Source of the DNA: Alphaproteobacteria bacterium
Lineage (GTDB): Bacteria; Pseudomonadota; Alphaproteobacteria; Rhizobiales; Aestuariivirgaceae
Reading direction: 5' to 3'
Assembly (NCBI GenBank): GCA_005884715.1
Contig: VAZZ01000257.1
Span: 1-15,149 of the forward strand
Length of the DNA stretch: 15,149 nucleotides
The notes beneath the pieces are model-generated. The model saw only the letters and a list, made by a program, of their open reading frames with translations, made no database searches and had not been told where the DNA came from. A program made the position numbers and the translations under genes. Shown here one piece after another: positions 12,289 through 15,149 of this stretch; the stretch's first letter is position 1, and each line of letters starts with the position of its first letter.

Positions 12289-13475
12289 GAACGGGGGGAA
12301 GGGGCTTGCGACATCTGCTGCGCATCCGCAAGGGCCATGAGCACGCCCGCGTCACTTTCGTCGAACTGTTCTTCGATCTGGTCTTCGTCTTCGCCGTAAC
12401 CCAGCTCTCCCACGCTTTGCTGGCTCATTTCACGCCGCTCGGGGCGGTGGAAACGCTGCTCCTGATGATGGCGGTATGGTGGGTGTGGATCTATACATCC
12501 TGGCTCACCAACTGGCTCGATCCCGAGCGTATCCCGGTGCGCTTGATGCTGTTCGCCATCATGCTGGCAGGCCTCATCTTGTCCGCCTCGATCCCAAGGG
12601 CTTTCGCCGAATTGGGACTCGTCTTTGCGCTGGCGCATGCTTCGATCCAGATCGGCCGCACGCTCTTCATGCTGTGGGGCGTCAGGGGCCATGTTTCCTT
12701 GACCCTGAATTTCCGCCGCATCCTCGCCTGGCTCTGCAGTTCGGGCGTGTTCTGGATCGCCGGCGGCCTTGCCGAGGGCGAATTGCGCCTGACGCTCTGG
12801 GTCATTGCGCTCGCTATCGAATATGCAGGGCCTTCAACGGGTTTCTGGACGCCGGGCCTCGGCCGCTCGACGACGGCCGACTGGAATGTCGAGGGCGGCC
12901 ATCTGGCTGAGCGCTGCGGCCTCTTCGTCATCATTGCGCTGGGCGAATCCATCCTGGTGACAGGAGCGACCTTCAGCAATCTCGCCTGGAGCCTGCCGGT
13001 GGTGCTGGCTTTCCTGTCGGCCTTCGTGTCGAGCCTTGCCATGTGGTGGATCTATTTCAATGCTGGGGCCGAGCGGGGAACCGAGACGATCACCTCATCC
13101 GGCGATCCCGGCCGTCTCGCCCGCCTGGCCTATACCTATATCCATCTCTTCATCGTGGCCGGCATCATCGTGACCGCGGTCGGCGATGAATTCACATTGG
13201 CGCACCCGGAAGATCATGCCGGCATGAGGATGGCGGCGGCCATTGCCGGCGGACCAGCCATCTATCTCATCGGCACGCTTCTGTTTCGCCGCGCCGTCAC
13301 CGGGCTCTTGCCGAAGATCCAGCTCGCCGCTCTTGTCGTGCTGGTCCTTATCTTCTTTGCCGCGGGTTTCTTTTCGCCTCTCGCTCTGAGCCTCGCCACG
13401 ACCATCGTGCTCTGCGCTGTCGCCATTGCCGAGAAGGGGGCCGCCCAGGAGTTGAGCGAGACTCATCGCGCATGA
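12273..13475 (+). CDS. Low temperature requirement protein A (LtrA) family membrane protein
   Basis: A 400-residue integral membrane protein with about ten hydrophobic helices. The family signature RVTFVELFFDLVFVFAVTQLSH sits near residues 26-47. ESILVTGATF and MWWIYFNAGAERGTETI are also typical of LtrA proteins. The family was named from a Listeria cold-growth mutant; its molecular function is not established. Start: the ATG at 12273 overlaps the DUF1194 frame by 16 bases and has only a weak ribosome binding site. The TTG at 12306 follows a purine run (GGGGAAGGGG) and would remove 11 residues; it is a real alternative. The stop overlaps the next gene's start by ATGA. Confidence 0.86.
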   Translation: MDEGIGTGGRGLRHLLRIRKGHEHARVTFVELFFDLVFVFAVTQLSHALLAHFTPLGAVETLLLMMAVWWVWIYTSWLTNWLDPERIPVRLMLFAIMLAGLILSASIPRAFAELGLVFALAHASIQIGRTLFMLWGVRGHVSLTLNFRRILAWLCSSGVFWIAGGLAEGELRLTLWVIALAIEYAGPSTGFWTPGLGRSTTADWNVEGGHLAERCGLFVIIALGESILVTGATFSNLAWSLPVVLAFLSAFVSSLAMWWIYFNAGAERGTETITSSGDPGRLARLAYTYIHLFIVAGIIVTAVGDEFTLAHPEDHAGMRMAAAIAGGPAIYLIGTLLFRRAVTGLLPKIQLAALVVLVLIFFAAGFFSPLALSLATTIVLCAVAIAEKGAAQELSETHRA

Positions 13476-13957
13476 CGAAGATTTTCCCGATTGGTGCGGC
13501 AGAGCGGGAAAAGGTGCAGGCGCTCAACAATCAATTCGCGCGCGAGACCTCCTTTCTCGATGAGGCGCGTCTCGCTTCCATGCTGGATGAAGCCTTCCTG
13601 GCGACGCGCATCGGCAGCGTCGATGCGTTCCTCATCGTCTTCGATGAGCACGCCCGCTATGACAGTCCCAATTTCGAATGGTTCCGCGCCCGCTTCCCGA
13701 GATTTGCCTATGTCGACCGCATCATCACGGGGCCTGCGGCGCGCGGCAAGGGTTACGCAAGGGCATTGTATCAGGACCTGTTCGCCAAGGCCGCCGTCGC
13801 GAGGCACGAAAGGGTGGTCTGCGAGGTCAATTTCGACCCTCCAAATCCGGTATCCGATGCCTTCCATGCAGCCCTGGGTTTCGCCGAGGTCGGGCGTCAG
13901 CTGTTGCAGCATTCCGGCAAGACCGTCCGTTATCTGAGTAAAAATATTCCTAGCTGA
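13472..13957 (+). CDS. GNAT family N-acetyltransferase (COG3818-like)
   Basis: A 161-residue predicted acetyltransferase. The region FAYVDRIITGPAARGKGYARALYQDLF (about 77-103) contains beta4 and the acetyl-CoA-binding R-G-K-G-Y-A motif. VVCEVNFDPPNPVSDAFHAALGFAEVG (118-144) matches the beta5-to-beta6 segment, with the 'NP.S..FH..LGF' pattern of this subgroup. Length fits the family. Its ATG overlaps the LtrA stop (ATGA, 13472-13475), so the two are translationally coupled. The acceptor is unknown. Confidence 0.88.
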   Translation: MTKIFPIGAAEREKVQALNNQFARETSFLDEARLASMLDEAFLATRIGSVDAFLIVFDEHARYDSPNFEWFRARFPRFAYVDRIITGPAARGKGYARALYQDLFAKAAVARHERVVCEVNFDPPNPVSDAFHAALGFAEVGRQLLQHSGKTVRYLSKNIPS

Positions 13958-14170
13958 TACCGATGGCGGCGAAACACCTGCCGCTCCATAGGGCTTCCTT
14001 GTGTCAAGCCCGGTTTTCATACCGAAAACAGTGTGCTTTTTCCTATCAAAATGCAGGAAATTCGCAGGTTTTTTGGCCCATTTTGTCGCGTTTTTCGGGC
14101 TGGTTTTAGGCTGCCGGAATGATACCGTTTTGGGGTTGCGTTGGTTTATTTTCAAGTCAGTGAGTATGTC
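13958..14170. other. AT-richer intergenic stretch, no gene seen
   Basis: Between the GNAT stop and the small ORF at 14171 the DNA has many T-runs (CTTTTTCC, GGTTTTTTGG, CGTTTTTCGGG) unlike the flanking coding DNA. One hairpin, GTTTTC-ATACC-GAAAAC near 14012-14028, could help end transcription of the ltrA-GNAT pair. I see no tRNA, no clear promoter and no gene on either strand; the long minus-strand open frame here is a shadow of the GNAT gene. Confidence 0.4.
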
Positions 14171-14311
14171 ATGCCCATTTTTGAGGAGTGGTTCGAATAC
14201 GATTACGAGGAAGTTCTTCTGGGTGCGGTCAAGGCCGAAACCAAACGCAGGCATCATGCAAATCCTGCCCTGCGTTTGCGCCATCGCAGGCCGCCGGCAC
14301 CGCAGAAGTAA
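14171..14311 (+). CDS. Possible small protein, 46 residues
   Basis: Starts MPIFEEWFEYDYEEVLLGAV and ends ...RHRRPPAPQK. The first 14 residues are acidic and aromatic, the last 25 strongly basic, a charge split seen in some small adaptor or membrane-associated proteins. The ribosome binding site is weak (GTGAG about 8 bases upstream). It is followed by a good hairpin at 14375-14404. I do not recognise it. Codon third positions are mixed, and it could be a remnant or a chance frame. Confidence 0.35.
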   Translation: MPIFEEWFEYDYEEVLLGAVKAETKRRHHANPALRLRHRRPPAPQK

Positions 14312-14374
14312 TTTCCCGCCGCTTCCACTGCGTGACGGCCGATCATTTCAGGAAGTCGGCAATACGAGAATGGG

Positions 14375-14413
14375 TCGCCCGGAGTCCTTTGAGACTTCGG
14401 GCGATTTCGTTCT
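14375..14413 (+). terminator. Terminator-like hairpin before the capA-like gene
   Basis: TCGCCCGGAGTC (14375-14386) pairs with GACTTCGGGCGA (14393-14404) with one G-T wobble, around CTTTGA, followed by TTTCGTTCT. This 12-bp stem lies 21 bases before the capA-like ATG. It probably ends transcripts arriving from ltrA-GNAT or the small ORF. Confidence 0.6.
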
Positions 14414-14425
14414 AAAGACTACTCT

Positions 14426-15149
14426 ATGCGGATCTTTCTTTGCGGCGATGTAATGACGGGGCGCGGCATCGACCAGGCGCTGCCCTATCCCTGCGCCCCC
14501 GATCTCCATGAAGCGTATTTGAAATCGGCGAAGGGCTACCTCGATCTCGCCGTCAAGGCAAATGGTCCGATCGAGGCGCCGGTCGATTTCTCCTATATCT
14601 GGGGGGCAGCGCTCGAGGAATGGGAGCGCGCGCGGCCGGATCTGCGCATCATCAATCTGGAAACCAGCATCACCCGCAACGACCTCCATGTCGAGAAGGG
14701 TATAAATTACCGGATACCTCATCGACACTCTTGCCATGCTCGCGCATCTTGACATCAAGACCGCCGGCGCCGGTCGCAATGCCGCCGAAGCGAGCAGCGC
14801 GGCTATCCTGACAGCCAGTGAAATGGGGCGCGTGCTCGTATTTTCCTATGCCACTCAAACGGCGGGGGTGCCGCGCGACTGGGCGGCGACACTGGAAATT
14901 CCCGGCGTTAATCTTCTGCCGTCACTTTCCGCTGCGGCGGCGGAAGCGGTCGCCGAACAGGTGGCGGCCGTGCGGCGGCCGGGCGATGTGGTTGTTATTT
15001 CAATCCATTGGGGCCCGAACTGGGGCTATGTCATTACTGAAGAGGAAAGATCATTCGCCCACGCGCTGATTGATCGTGCGGGTGCTTCCATCATTCATGG
15101 CCATTCATCGCACCATCCCAAGCCGATCGAGATCTACAAGAACCGGCTC
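14426..15149 (+). pseudogene. CapA-family (PGA_cap metallophosphatase-like) gene with internal out-of-frame deletion; runs off the window
   Basis: The first frame (14426-14752) reads MRIFLCGDVMTGRGIDQALP, with the family's G-D-V-M metal motif, then RPDLRIINLETSITRN and ...EKGINYR before running into a stop. The homology resumes in the +1 frame at 14712 with GYLIDTLAMLAHLDIKTAGAG and continues open to the window end, through VVISIHWGPNWGY and HGHSSHHPKPIEIYKNRL. Between GINYR and GYLIDTL the family normally has about 28 more residues, including the metal-binding N-N-H-x-x-D motif. These are absent here, so a deletion of about 83-86 bases is inferred. Even if the frame were restored the active site would be incomplete. 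The family acts on poly-gamma-glutamate or capsule-type polymers; the role of this member is unknown. Confidence 0.8.

Noticed and set aside
13463..14284. 273-codon minus-strand frame
   Set aside because: Antisense to the GNAT gene and extended through AT-richer intergenic DNA; no recognisable domain and no plausible start signal.

Overview
The window is a GC-rich chromosomal segment with alphaproteobacterial, probably Hyphomicrobiales (Rhizobiales), character. The evidence is the rhizobial type of ornithine/lysine decarboxylase, a complete ugpBAEC operon, a DUF1194 protein, the typical MtnA sequence, and small palindromic repeats of the kind scattered through those genomes. I cannot name a genus. 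No rRNA, tRNA, CRISPR array, transposase or phage gene is visible.

Layout. Bases 1-94 (minus) hold only the signal peptide of a secreted protein. Next, on the minus strand, come a GNAT acetyltransferase (239-781) and a PLP-dependent ornithine/lysine decarboxylase (952-2085). The decarboxylase has a leader of about 480 bases that is rich in hairpins, carries two overlapping small reading frames, and may be the alphaproteobacterial speF RNA motif. A MarR regulator (2568-3032, minus) and two glutathione S-transferases (3139-4441, plus) diverge from a compact control region. There, three copies of an ATGCA-NN-TGCAT operator sit on and between overlapping promoters. The GST operon ends in a strong terminator, and mtnA (methionine salvage, 4500-5600) begins only a few bases after it.

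Bases 5825-10278 encode a glycerol-3-phosphate/glycerophosphodiester ABC importer: UgpB (periplasmic binding protein), UgpA and UgpE (permeases) and UgpC (ATPase). A hairpin separates ugpB from ugpA, and an inverted pair of palindromic repeats is lodged between ugpA and ugpE. A convergent DMT-family exporter (10287-11201, minus) follows. Then, on the plus strand, come a secreted VWA-like DUF1194 protein, an LtrA-like membrane protein and a second GNAT acetyltransferase, tightly packed. The last part holds an AT-richer intergenic stretch with a possible 46-residue small ORF, and a CapA-family gene broken by an out-of-frame internal deletion.

Most genes are ordinary accessory or housekeeping functions. 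The interest lies in the non-coding structure: (1) the decarboxylase leader with an Arg-rich upstream ORF; (2) the marR/gst operator array; (3) a two-hairpin repeat of about 105 bp present twice with compensatory base changes, one copy forming part of the DUF1194 C-terminus; (4) the repeat pair inside the ugp operon; (5) the terminator touching mtnA; (6) the broken capA gene. I see no clear evidence of a wholly new multi-gene system.
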